A stretch of DNA of 60,480 nt, from positions 1 to 60,480 of the forward strand of contig JADLBV010000123.1 of NCBI GenBank assembly GCA_020847545.1, given 5' to 3'. Positions 8,240-16,960 of this stretch are shown piece after piece. The stretch's first letter is position 1. Each line of letters opens with the position of its first letter. The notes beneath the pieces are model-generated. The model made no database searches. It was not told the origin of the DNA and was given only the letters and a program-made list of their open reading frames with translations. Source of the stretch: Phycisphaerales bacterium. Its GTDB lineage: Bacteria > Planctomycetota > Phycisphaerae > Tepidisphaerales > Tepidisphaeraceae. Position numbers and translations under genes: made by a program.

Positions 8240-9792
8240 GCCAGTCAACCGCATCGCGCTCTCGGCGCGACAACAAACTCTGCACCTCCGACCAGGCCGT
8301 GGCGCTGATCGGCGATGGCGACACGGTTGCCTGCGGCGGGTTTGTCGGCGCGGCCCACCCCGAAGGGCTGACGGCCGCGCTTGAACGTCGATTTCTCACT
8401 CAACAATCCCCCAAAAACCTCACCCTCCTCTACGCCGCCGGCCAGGGGGATGCCAAACAACGCGGCCTGAATCATCTCGCCCACGAAGGATTGGTCCGCC
8501 GGGTCGTCGGCGGACATTGGGGCCTGGCCCCGCGGCTGGGAAAACTCGCCCTCGCGAACAAAATCGAAGCGTATAACTTCCCCCAAGGGGTCGTCTGCCA
8601 ACTATTTCGCGACATCGCCGCCGGCCGGCCCGGCTGCATCACCCACATCGGCCTTGGAACCTTCATCGACCCGGCCGTCGGCAATGGCGGCCGCGTCAAC
8701 GACCGCACCCTCGAACCGCTGGTCGAACGCATCGAACTCGGTGGCCGACCCTGGCTCTGGTACAAGTCCATCCCGATCAACATCTCCCTCATCCGCGCCA
8801 CCGCCGCCGACCCTGCCGGCAACCTTTCGATGGACAAGGAGGTCATGATCGGCGAAGTCCTCTCACTGGCGCAGGCCGCCCACAACAGCGGCGGTCTGGT
8901 GCTGGCACAGGTCAAGGAATTGCGCGATGAACTGATCCCTCCCCAGCAAGTGACCGTCCCCGGCATCCTCGTGGACCGCATCATCCTCGCCCACGACCAC
9001 GAACACGAACAGACCTTCGCCGAATCGTTCAATCCCTCTTATGTGCAATCGCTCCAGGGCAAAACCATGCCCGCGCCGTCGCCGATGGAACGCGATGAAC
9101 GCTGGATCATCGCCGCCCGCGCCTGTGATGAACTCAAACCGGGCATGATCGTCAATCTCGGCATCGGTATGCCCGAAGGGGTCGCCCGTGTCGCCTGCGA
9201 ACGCGGCATTCTCGACGAATGCACCCTGACGGTCGAAAGCGGCCCGATCGGCGGCATGCCCGCCGGCGGATTGTCTTTCGGCGCCGCCGTCCACCCGCAG
9301 GCCGTGGTCGATCAACCGGCCCAATTCGATTTTTACGACGGGCGGGGACTCGATTTCACCGCGCTGGGGCTGGCCCAGACCGACCGCGCGGGCAACGTCA
9401 ACGTTTCCCGCTTTGGCGATCGCTTCGCCGGCGTCGGCGGTTTTGTGAACATCTCGCAAACCGCCAAACACCTGGTCTTCTGTGGAACCTTCACCGCCGG
9501 TGGATTGGAAGTGCGCATCACCGATGGAAAACTGGAGATTCTCGCCGAAGGCAAAACGCGAAAATTCCTCTCCAATGTCGAGCAAATCTCCTTCAGCGCC
9601 GCCCGCAGCCGCGAACTCAACCAGCGCGTTCTCTACGTCACCGAGCGCGCCGTCTTTCAATTGTCGGACCAGGGCCTTGAACTGATCGAAATCGCCCCCG
9701 GCGTCGATCTGCAACGCCACATCCTCGACCAGATGGATTTTGTCCCCATCATGCGCCAGGTCAAACCGATGCCCGCAAAATTGTTCACCTGA
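8236..9792 (+). CDS. Acyl-CoA:acetate / 3-ketoacid CoA-transferase (single-chain)
   Basis: Class I CoA-transferase with both halves in one chain (518 residues), like YdiF and propionate CoA-transferase. The N-terminal half has GDTVACGGFVGAAHPEGL; the C-terminal half has MIVNLGIGMPEGVARVA and VESGPIGGMPAGG. The Glu in VESG is residue 334, matching the catalytic Glu of YdiF-type enzymes, which forms the glutamyl-CoA thioester. Start: the ATG at 8236 overlaps the SDR stop by 4 nt; a GTG four codons earlier is less likely. The enzyme would move CoA between short-chain acids, for example activating acetoacetate for the thiolase 15 nt downstream. Exact acid specificity is unknown. Confidence 0.92.
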   Translation: MSQSTASRSRRDNKLCTSDQAVALIGDGDTVACGGFVGAAHPEGLTAALERRFLTQQSPKNLTLLYAAGQGDAKQRGLNHLAHEGLVRRVVGGHWGLAPRLGKLALANKIEAYNFPQGVVCQLFRDIAAGRPGCITHIGLGTFIDPAVGNGGRVNDRTLEPLVERIELGGRPWLWYKSIPINISLIRATAADPAGNLSMDKEVMIGEVLSLAQAAHNSGGLVLAQVKELRDELIPPQQVTVPGILVDRIILAHDHEHEQTFAESFNPSYVQSLQGKTMPAPSPMERDERWIIAARACDELKPGMIVNLGIGMPEGVARVACERGILDECTLTVESGPIGGMPAGGLSFGAAVHPQAVVDQPAQFDFYDGRGLDFTALGLAQTDRAGNVNVSRFGDRFAGVGGFVNISQTAKHLVFCGTFTAGGLEVRITDGKLEILAEGKTRKFLSNVEQISFSAARSRELNQRVLYVTERAVFQLSDQGLELIEIAPGVDLQRHILDQMDFVPIMRQVKPMPAKLFT

Positions 9793-9807
9793 ATACGGAA
9801 CACCCAC

Positions 9808-10965
9808 ATGACCAACATCGTCATCGTCGCCGCCAAACGCACGCCTCAGGGACGTTTTTTAGGATCGCTCGCCAAACGCTCGGCCGTCGATCTGGCCGTC
9901 CACGCCTCCCGCGCAACCATGCAAAGCGCCTCCATCCAACCCGAATGGATCGACCAGGTCATCCTCGGCAACGTCCTCTCCGCCGGGCTGGGGATGAACA
10001 TTGCCCGACAAACGGCAGTCAAACTCCAACTGCCGATCACCGTCCCCGCCTTCGTCGTCAACATGATGTGCGCATCGGGCCTGCAGGCGGTTCATCTGGC
10101 CGCCCAGGCGATCCGCGCCGGCGATGCACGCTGCATCCTCTGCGGCGGAAGTGAATCGATGTCCAACGCCCCTTATCTTCTGGACCGCGCCCGCAACGGT
10201 TACAAACTCGGCGACGGCCTCCTGATCGACACCATCCTCCGCGATGGCCTGACCGATCCCTTCGGCCATGGCCACATGGGCAACACCGCCGAAAATCTGG
10301 CCGACCGCTACGACATCACCCGCCAACAACAGGATGCCTTCTCCGCCCGCAGCCAGCAGCGCTATGGCCAGGCCCACACCGCCGGCCGATTCACCGATGA
10401 AATCGCTCCGCTAGACGACCTCTCGGCCGATGAACACCCACGCCCCGACACCACCGAACAAAAACTCTCCACCCTCAAACCCGCCTTCAATCCCCAGGGA
10501 ACCGTCACCGCCGGCAACGCCTCCGGCATCAACGACGGCGCCGCCATGCTCATCCTCTGCGACGGCAACTTCGCCAAAGAACACAACCTCAAACCCATGG
10601 CCGAACTGCTGGGCGAATCCGCCATCGGCTGCGACCCCGCACTGATGGGCCTTGGCCCCGTCCACGCCACCAACGCCCTGTGCAAAAAACTCAAAATCTC
10701 CCCCGCCGATTTCGACACCATCGAACTGAACGAAGCCTTCGCCGCCCAGGCGCTGGCCTGCATCCGCGAATTGAAACTCGATGAATCCCGCGTCAACTCC
10801 GACGGCGGCGCCATCGCCCTCGGCCACCCCATCGGCGCCAGCGGCGCCCGTCTGATCGTCCACCTGGCCCATTCCATCGCCAGTGGCCGCGCTCAATCCT
10901 CATTGGCGACACTATGCGTCGGTGCCGGCATGGGCATCGCCGCCGCCCTGCGCCCCGCAAAGTAA
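9808..10965 (+). CDS. Acetyl-CoA C-acetyltransferase (thiolase)
   Basis: Thiolase of 385 residues. The acyl-accepting Cys is residue 88 in VVNMMCASGLQA; the family motif NEAFAAQ, the GGAIALGHPIGASGAR block (His 340) and the second catalytic Cys 370 in TLCVGAGMG are all intact. It would cleave acetoacetyl-CoA into two acetyl-CoA or run the reverse condensation. Third gene of the SDR / CoA-transferase operon, with a 15-nt gap. All three steps together could interconvert 3-hydroxybutyrate, acetoacetate and acetyl-CoA. The stop lies 4 bp from the end of the convergent M48-like gene. Confidence 0.95.
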   Translation: MTNIVIVAAKRTPQGRFLGSLAKRSAVDLAVHASRATMQSASIQPEWIDQVILGNVLSAGLGMNIARQTAVKLQLPITVPAFVVNMMCASGLQAVHLAAQAIRAGDARCILCGGSESMSNAPYLLDRARNGYKLGDGLLIDTILRDGLTDPFGHGHMGNTAENLADRYDITRQQQDAFSARSQQRYGQAHTAGRFTDEIAPLDDLSADEHPRPDTTEQKLSTLKPAFNPQGTVTAGNASGINDGAAMLILCDGNFAKEHNLKPMAELLGESAIGCDPALMGLGPVHATNALCKKLKISPADFDTIELNEAFAAQALACIRELKLDESRVNSDGGAIALGHPIGASGARLIVHLAHSIASGRAQSSLATLCVGAGMGIAAALRPAK

Positions 10966-10969
10966 TCCC

Positions 10970-12073
10970 CTACCCCTCGGACGAAATAAACCACGCATGA
11001 GGATGTCCCAGCAGATTGGATGGGCTTCGGCAGGTCAAATTCGGAACCCACATCGACAGCCGGCAAACCGATGCGTACATCCGACCGGCCGAAAACCAGC
11101 GTGGATTGGGACGCACCAGATTTCGCCCGATCCATTCCCGCCGGGATTTGGTCGACAGTTCACCAAGCCGTCGTTTCTCAAACCACGCCGTCAATGGTTG
11201 CGGCAACAGCATCCACACGCTCAACCCCAAACCCATTTGCAAAATGTAAATCGGCAAACCAAGATTTTCCGCCGGCAATATCCAATTTAATCCCACCACC
11301 CCCGCCATCACCCAAACCCATGTCAACAAAACCGTCAGCAAAGGAAGCCGCTTGGCACCGCGCTGTTGCGCCCGTGTGATCAATTCGCGCAACAGTTCAT
11401 CACTGGCCAGCATCGCCGCCGCCCGACTGACCATCAGCACCTGACTTTTACCCAGCCCCAACATCGTCACGTTGAACTGTCGCAGGTCCGGCGCGGTGTA
11501 AATTCTCACCTCAACCGGCAACCTCGGTTCCAATTCCAAAATCCGCTCCACCTGCGGTCCGTGATGTTCCACGTGGAACAATCCCGTCGGCAATAGCCGA
11601 GCCTCAAAGCAGGCCGTCGCCAATAACAAAACCAGGAAAATTGCCCCCCACACCACCGGCCAAACCACCCCAAAATTGACCTGAAATGCCAGCATCAACC
11701 CGCACCCAACCAAAAACATCACCGCCTGCTGTCGCACCCCGGCCAGCCAATCAAGACCCCAGGCGCGGATTCCCTGTTTGGCCAATCCAAATTGCCGGTC
11801 CAACAGATATCCAAACCACAAATCGAGTGGAAAATTGATCGCCGCATATGCCGCGAACAAACCCGCCAGCCAAACCATCCCCAACCAGAATGGCATGGGC
11901 GACGCAAGTTGATGCGCGATCCAACGGTTGTCCAGCAAACCGCCCAGCAGCGCCAAATTCAGCAGCACACTGGCGATGGCCCCCCTGCGGCAATGGGTGC
12001 GATAGGTCCGCGCCAGGGTGTTTCGCCCCATCGGATCGACGACAGCCGGTGATGAGATGTCGCCAGTATTCAT
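10970..12073 (-). CDS. M48/Ste24-like membrane protein lacking the HExxH zinc site (pseudo-protease)
   Basis: A 367-residue membrane protein with six or more hydrophobic segments. It resembles CaaX-protease/Ste24 (peptidase M48): residues about 75-110 (FPLDLWFGYLLDRQFGLAKQGIRAWGLDWL) match the Ste24 pattern of a hydrophobic segment, then E/D-x-x-FG-x-x-KQ-T and a following D-x-x-K region, and about residues 205-250 (FNVTMLGLGKSQVLMVSRAAAML, then SDELLRELITRAQQRG) match the region leading into the catalytic helix. Where active members have HExxH, this protein reads LLRELITRAQQRG, so no zinc ligands are visible. It begins 15 nt after metH on the same strand and probably shares its transcript. 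The family call is by motif pattern and should be tested by profile search. Confidence 0.6.
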   Translation of the reverse strand: MNTGDISSPAVVDPMGRNTLARTYRTHCRRGAIASVLLNLALLGGLLDNRWIAHQLASPMPFWLGMVWLAGLFAAYAAINFPLDLWFGYLLDRQFGLAKQGIRAWGLDWLAGVRQQAVMFLVGCGLMLAFQVNFGVVWPVVWGAIFLVLLLATACFEARLLPTGLFHVEHHGPQVERILELEPRLPVEVRIYTAPDLRQFNVTMLGLGKSQVLMVSRAAAMLASDELLRELITRAQQRGAKRLPLLTVLLTWVWVMAGVVGLNWILPAENLGLPIYILQMGLGLSVWMLLPQPLTAWFEKRRLGELSTKSRREWIGRNLVRPNPRWFSAGRMYASVCRLSMWVPNLTCRSPSNLLGHPHAWFISSEG

Positions 12074-12088
12074 GATTCAAAGGCCGAA

Positions 12089-15000
12089 TCAGGTATCAAA
12101 ATACTTCGCCTGCGGATGATGGACAACGATTGCATCCGTGGATTGTTCGGGGATCAGCATCCAGTTTTCACTCAGGGTCACGCCGATCTCGCCTGGGTTG
12201 AGCAGCTCGGCGATCTTGGAGCGATCCTCCAGGTTCGGGCAGGCGCCATACCCAAAACTGTATCGCGACCCGCGATATCCCTGCTGGAACAGGTCATGGA
12301 CATTGGCCGCGTCTTCGGCCCCGAATCCCAGTTCCTGCCTCATGCGCTTGTGCCACAACTCGGCCAATCCTTCCGCGCTTTCGACGCTGAACCCATGCAG
12401 ATAAAGATATTGCTGATACTGGTTGGACTTGAACAGCTCCGCCGTCAGATCGGATGCGCGGCTGCCCACGGTGACCAGTTGCACGCCCAGCACATCAAAT
12501 TCGCCACTGTCGTTCGAGCGGAAAAAGTCCGCGATGCACAGCCGACGACGCCCTTCCTGACGTGGGAAGCTGAACCGCAGCCGCTCCCGCGCCCCGGCCG
12601 GCAGTTTTCGACCACCATCGCCCGACCCTGCCACCTTGCCGGCAAATTCATCGACATGATACACCACCAGATCATCCCCCATCGCCTGCACGGGAAAATA
12701 TCCGTAGACGGCGCGGGGTGTCAGCAGTTTTTCGGCAATCGCTCGTTGTTGCAATTCGGCAAAGACCGGACGGGCCTTTTCGTCAATTGCACGCTCATAG
12801 TCGGCCGTGCTCATCCCTTTTTTGCGAAAACCCCACTGCCCGATGAAGAGCGCGTTTTCATTGATGTAGGCGAACACCTGCTCGGCTGGAATCGCATCGG
12901 CCACCCGACGCCCCCAGAACGGCGGCAGCGGAACCGGATTGTCCTTCGCCACGTCGCTGGTCCCGCTGACGGCCGTCGCGGCCGGCTTGACCGCCTTGGC
13001 CGACAGCTCATCGCGCCGGCGCATGTCCTCCTGATTCTGATCCCACAGCGCCTTGCCTTCGCCGGCGATGATCTTCTCCATCGTCGCAAGCCCTTCAAAC
13101 GCATCCTTGCAATAAAAGAGCATCCCGCCATACAGGCCGGCCAGGTCCTTGGTCGCATAATGCCGCGTCAGCGCCGCCCCGCCCAGCAGCAGCGGCACTT
13201 TCACCTCATGGGCGTTCATCTCCTGAACATTTTCCTTCATCACCGCCACGCTCTTGACCAGCAGCCCGCTCATGCCGATCGCATCGGCCTGTTTTTCCTT
13301 GTACGCCTTGAGAATGTCATTGACCGGCTGCTTGATCCCCAGGTTGTAGACCGTGTAGCCGTTGTTGGTCAGGATGATGTCCACCAGATTCTTGCCGATG
13401 TCGTGGACATCCCCCTTGACTGTCGCCAGCACGATCTTCCCCTTGCTTGAACCTTCCACCTTTTCCATCAGCGGTTCCAGATGCGTCACGGCCGCCTTCA
13501 TCGTCTCGGCGCTTTGCAACACAAACGGCAACTGCATCTGCCCGCTGCCGAACAGATCCCCCACCACCTTCATCCCATCGAGCAGAATATCGTTGATGAT
13601 CTGCAACGGCTTGTAGGTCTTGAGCGCCTCATCCAGATGAACCGTCAAATCCCGTTTTTCGCCGTCGATGATGTGGCGTTTGAGCGTCTCCTCGATGGTG
13701 AGCTGCTCAACCGGTTTGTCGGTCGCGGCCGATTCATCCTCGGTGAACAGGCCCACAAAATAGGTCAACGGATCAAATCCTTCGCGCCGGCGGTCATAAA
13801 TCAAATCGAGCGCGGCATCCCATTTGACCGGATCAATCTTGTTTTTCGGAAGGATTTTGCTGGCGTGAACAATCGCCGCCGTCAAACCCGCCTCGCGCAG
13901 CTCATTCAAAAAGACGCTGTTCAACACCACCCGCGCATCGGGTTTGAGTCCGAAACTGACGTTGGACAACCCCACCACCGTATGACATTTGGGTAGTTCG
14001 CTGCTGATTCGCCGGGTTCCTTCGATCGTCTCCAGCGCGTTTCGTCGATCCTCCTCGATCCCCGTCGAGATCGGCAGCACCAGCGGATCGAACATCAAAT
14101 CCTCATCGCGCAAGCCATATTTATTCACCGACAAATCGCGGATGCGCTTGGCAATCGAAATTTTCCGGTCGGCCGTGCGCGCCATGGCGTTTTGCTTGTC
14201 CTCATCAATCGTCCCCGCCACCACGGCCGCCCCGTATTTTTTCGCCAGGCCGCAGATGCGCTCGATGCGCTCCTCCCCATCCTCCAGGTTCATCGAATTG
14301 AGAATGCACCGCCCGCCGGCCAGTTTTAATCCTTCCTCCATGACGGCCGGATCGGTGCTGTCCAACATAAAGGGCGCGCGAACCTGACGGACATATCGGC
14401 TGATCACCTCGTGCATGTCCTTCACGCCGTCGCGCCCCACGAAATCGACGCACACATCCAACACATGCGACCCATCGCGCACTTCATCGCGCGCCATCGA
14501 CACCAAACCATCCCAGTCGTTGGCCTCCAGCAGCCGTTTGAACTTTCTGGAACCGTTGGTGTTCGTTCGCTCGGCCACGATCAGATAACTCTTGTCCTGT
14601 CGAATATCCTCCGCGCTGTACATTGACGAGATTTGCGGTTTGACCTCTGGTTCGCGCGGCTTGATCGCCGAATTCGGACTGCCATAACCAACTTTTTTAA
14701 CCAGTGCTTCCAAATGCGCCGGCGTCGTCCCGCAGCACCCGCCGACGATGTTGACCCCGTAATCGCGCACAAACCGCACCATCGCCGATGCGAAATCCTC
14801 CGGCGTCAGCGGATAGGATGCCTTCCCATCCACGATCACCGGCAATCCCGCATTGGGCAACACGCTCACCATCCTCGGCCAATGGTGCGACAAATACTGC
14901 ACATGTTCCCCCATCTCGGTCGGCCCGGTGGCGCAGTTCAATCCCAGACAATCCACCTGCTCATAAGGCAAAATCGCCGCCGTCACGGCCGAGATGTCCG

Positions 15001-15601
15001 AACCCACCAGCATCGTCCCAAATGACTCAATCGTCACCTGCACCATCAACGGGACCTTCACGCCGACCTGTGTCATCGCATCGGTCGCCCCGTTGATCGC
15101 CGCCTTGGTCAAGAGCAAATCCTGATTGGTTTCAATCAGCAGCACATCCACCCCGCCGTCGATCAACCCGCGACATTGCTCGGTATAACTCTCCACCAGC
15201 GCATCAAACCCGATGTTCCCCAGCGTCGGCAATTTGGTTCCCGGCCCGATCGATCCGATCACATATCGCGGGCGCTCCTTCGTCTCATATTTGTCACACG
15301 CCCGCCGGGCAACCTGCGCGGCCATCCTGTTCAGTTCATACGCCTGATTCGCGATGTCGAATTCCGACAGCACCACCTTGTTGGCGCCAAACGTATCGGT
15401 CTCCACCGCGTCGCAACCGGCGCGCAAAAAACTCTCGTGAATCTCCTGAATCACATCCGGCCGGGTCTGAACCAGTATCTCCGAACAATTCTCCAGCCCC
15501 AGATAATCCTTGTTCAGATCCAGGTCATAAGTATGAATGCTCGTCCCCATCGCCCCATCGAACACCACCACGCGCTGCTTGGCCAATTCCAGAAAATTCA
15601 T
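12089..15601 (-). CDS. metH: Cobalamin-dependent methionine synthase
   Basis: Transfers a methyl group from methyltetrahydrofolate to homocysteine through B12. All modules are present in order: homocysteine-binding barrel starting FDGAMGTSIH with zinc cysteines in LNCATG and GGCCGTTPAHL; pterin-binding barrel (VAERTNTNGSRKFKRLL, LDVCVDFVGRDG); cap domain (ETMKAAVTHLEPLM); B12-binding fold with GDVHDIGKNLVDIIL (axial His) and SGLLVKS; and the C-terminal reactivation domain (RRRLCIADFF, YGACPNLEDR). From the ATG at 15601 it has 1170 residues, close to the usual 1200-1230. The frame is open 39 codons further upstream, but that stretch contains a palindromic repeat and no homology. The gene is probably first in a transcript with the M48-like gene. 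Confidence 0.97.
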   Translation of the reverse strand: MNFLELAKQRVVVFDGAMGTSIHTYDLDLNKDYLGLENCSEILVQTRPDVIQEIHESFLRAGCDAVETDTFGANKVVLSEFDIANQAYELNRMAAQVARRACDKYETKERPRYVIGSIGPGTKLPTLGNIGFDALVESYTEQCRGLIDGGVDVLLIETNQDLLLTKAAINGATDAMTQVGVKVPLMVQVTIESFGTMLVGSDISAVTAAILPYEQVDCLGLNCATGPTEMGEHVQYLSHHWPRMVSVLPNAGLPVIVDGKASYPLTPEDFASAMVRFVRDYGVNIVGGCCGTTPAHLEALVKKVGYGSPNSAIKPREPEVKPQISSMYSAEDIRQDKSYLIVAERTNTNGSRKFKRLLEANDWDGLVSMARDEVRDGSHVLDVCVDFVGRDGVKDMHEVISRYVRQVRAPFMLDSTDPAVMEEGLKLAGGRCILNSMNLEDGEERIERICGLAKKYGAAVVAGTIDEDKQNAMARTADRKISIAKRIRDLSVNKYGLRDEDLMFDPLVLPISTGIEEDRRNALETIEGTRRISSELPKCHTVVGLSNVSFGLKPDARVVLNSVFLNELREAGLTAAIVHASKILPKNKIDPVKWDAALDLIYDRRREGFDPLTYFVGLFTEDESAATDKPVEQLTIEETLKRHIIDGEKRDLTVHLDEALKTYKPLQIINDILLDGMKVVGDLFGSGQMQLPFVLQSAETMKAAVTHLEPLMEKVEGSSKGKIVLATVKGDVHDIGKNLVDIILTNNGYTVYNLGIKQPVNDILKAYKEKQADAIGMSGLLVKSVAVMKENVQEMNAHEVKVPLLLGGAALTRHYATKDLAGLYGGMLFYCKDAFEGLATMEKIIAGEGKALWDQNQEDMRRRDELSAKAVKPAATAVSGTSDVAKDNPVPLPPFWGRRVADAIPAEQVFAYINENALFIGQWGFRKKGMSTADYERAIDEKARPVFAELQQRAIAEKLLTPRAVYGYFPVQAMGDDLVVYHVDEFAGKVAGSGDGGRKLPAGARERLRFSFPRQEGRRRLCIADFFRSNDSGEFDVLGVQLVTVGSRASDLTAELFKSNQYQQYLYLHGFSVESAEGLAELWHKRMRQELGFGAEDAANVHDLFQQGYRGSRYSFGYGACPNLEDRSKIAELLNPGEIGVTLSENWMLIPEQSTDAIVVHHPQAKYFDT

Positions 15602-15632
15602 CCGCTGTGACACATCAACCTCGCTCTTGTGG

Positions 15633-15650
15633 GGTGGGCCTTGGCCCACC
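15633..15650. repeat. Palindromic element GGTGGGCC-TT-GGCCCACC
   Basis: Perfect 8-bp arms with a 2-nt centre, located about 32 nt upstream of the metH start on the untranslated side. In the metH mRNA it would fold as a short GC hairpin. The 2-nt loop is too small for a normal RNA hairpin, so it would open to a shorter stem or act as a DNA palindrome. No second copy was seen in the window. Confidence 0.6.
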
Positions 15651-15676
15651 ACTCGTCCATCCATCCATCCGGATAT

Positions 15677-15705
15677 ATTGTTGGATGATCCCTGCCGCGG
15701 GTCAA
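15677..15705 (-). promoter_or_regulatory. Putative metH promoter
   Basis: On the minus strand, TTGACC (15705-15700), a 17-bp spacer and AACAAT (15682-15677) form a plausible sigma70-type promoter that would start metH transcription near 15670, leaving a leader of about 70 nt containing the palindrome at 15633-15650. The -10 box matches only 4 of 6 positions, so the call is tentative. No B12 riboswitch could be recognised in a leader this short. Confidence 0.4.
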
Positions 15706-15714
15706 GCTGAATTC

Positions 15715-15734
15715 TCAAATCATTTATGATTTGA
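15715..15734. promoter_or_regulatory. Perfect palindrome, likely operator of the GntR/LacI-type regulator
   Basis: TCAAATCAT and its exact reverse complement ATGATTTGA are separated by TT. The right arm runs into a consensus -35 box (TTGACA, 15731-15736). A 9-bp-arm palindrome overlapping the -35 element of a regulator's own promoter is the classic arrangement for autorepression. The assignment to the regulator starting at 15797 rests on position only. Confidence 0.6.
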
Positions 15735-15758
15735 CAGAACGAAAAGAGAGGATAGAAT
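15731..15758 (+). promoter_or_regulatory. Sigma70-type promoter of the regulator-pseudopilin locus
   Basis: TTGACA at 15731-15736 (6 of 6), 16-bp spacer, TAGAAT at 15753-15758 (5 of 6). The expected start is near 15765, giving a leader of about 30 nt before the ATG at 15797. The -35 box is embedded in the palindrome at 15715-15734. This is the best-matching promoter noticed in the window. Confidence 0.65.
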
Positions 15759-15796
15759 AGAGAGCATATAAATCAGATAAATAGTCTTTTTGCCCT

Positions 15797-16960
15797 ATGA
15801 ATCGTGCTAAAGGACAAATTTTGTTATCGGAGCTGAAACTGGACCCGTTCAGTTCGGAGCAATTGCACGTTCAAATCCAGAAACAGATTCGAGAAAAAAT
15901 CCGGGTACATCGTCTCCCGGCGGGTGAAGAACTTCCGACCAACCACGAGTTATCCGCCGCTTTGAACGTGAGTTATGAGACAGTCCAGAGGGCCATGGTG
16001 GCGTTGGCCGACCATGGAATCGTCGTTCGCCGACAGCGAAAAGGAACATTCGTCAACAAAGAGTTAAGCCCGCGAACCATAGGCATTTTCTGTACGCAGG
16101 CAGTATTCAACCCCAAATCGTCCCCATCCACTTGGCTTTTGGCCCATCATCTGTGCGAAATATTGCATGACCAACAGCGGGATGGCCAAGTTTATTATGT
16201 CCCGGCCGGGGCGGAACCGGAACACAATAAGACATATGGCGACCTGATCCGCGATATTGAGGAGCATCGGCTTTCGGGGTTGGTATTTCTGCGTTTTAAT
16301 CCCGATGAGGTTTCTCACGCCAATTTGCTGGCCGTCGCCCAGCGGCGGCGGATTCCTGTCGTCGGAGCCATATTTGGTGAATCCTTTCCATATACGGTCT
16401 ATCCGGATTATCTCGATTTTTGCCGCCGTGGGATGCTTTACCTGGCCGAACGCGGATGCCGGCGGGTCGCGGTCAGAGCGTTCCCCATCAACGTGGAAAG
16501 AACCAACTTAAATATCCTTCTGGACGCGGCAACGCAGGCCGGCATCCGGATGGAACCGGACGATGTGGCCGTAAAACCGTTCAAATCCACCGCCGACATC
16601 ATCGCACTAGGCGAACATTGGGGCGAGCATTTCGATATCGACCGATACGATGGGGTGCTGCTGGGAGACGATATCGTCGCGGTTGGCTTCGCGCGTAGCC
16701 TGAATCTACGCAACGTGCGTGTACCGGGACAATTGCAAGTGGCAACTCTGTGGAATCGCGGCAATCCGCTTCAACTAGCGATGCCGTTCACGCGGTTCGA
16801 GGTCAACGTCGAACTATGGGTGCGCCGCGGCCTGGAAACGCTTCATGGCCTGATCGAACACCAGGATACGGTGCAGCATCACATTTATGTCAAGCTGGAA
16901 GGTCCTGTTGAGTCCATGCCCGCCCTTTTGTCCCCCGCCATGGAGGGTGCGGTATGCTGA
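15797..16960 (+). CDS. GntR-type DNA-binding / LacI-type sensor transcriptional regulator
   Basis: A 387-residue regulator. The N-terminal winged helix-turn-helix (about residues 20-90: [63 protein letters not shown]) is a textbook GntR domain. From about residue 95 the protein follows the LacI/periplasmic-binding sensor fold, with segments such as [32 protein letters not shown] and [21 protein letters not shown]. This GntR-LacI hybrid is common for sugar-responsive repressors in planctomycetes and Lentisphaerae. Its last codons overlap the pseudopilin start by 7 nt. A palindrome overlapping its promoter suggests autoregulation. No clear Shine-Dalgarno precedes the ATG. The ligand is unknown. 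Confidence 0.88.
   Translation: MNRAKGQILLSELKLDPFSSEQLHVQIQKQIREKIRVHRLPAGEELPTNHELSAALNVSYETVQRAMVALADHGIVVRRQRKGTFVNKELSPRTIGIFCTQAVFNPKSSPSTWLLAHHLCEILHDQQRDGQVYYVPAGAEPEHNKTYGDLIRDIEEHRLSGLVFLRFNPDEVSHANLLAVAQRRRIPVVGAIFGESFPYTVYPDYLDFCRRGMLYLAERGCRRVAVRAFPINVERTNLNILLDAATQAGIRMEPDDVAVKPFKSTADIIALGEHWGEHFDIDRYDGVLLGDDIVAVGFARSLNLRNVRVPGQLQVATLWNRGNPLQLAMPFTRFEVNVELWVRRGLETLHGLIEHQDTVQHHIYVKLEGPVESMPALLSPAMEGAVC

Noticed and set aside
15602-15796. Cobalamin or SAM riboswitch before metH
   Set aside because: The predicted leader is about 70 nt and carries only a short palindrome; no B12 box or SAM core is seen.
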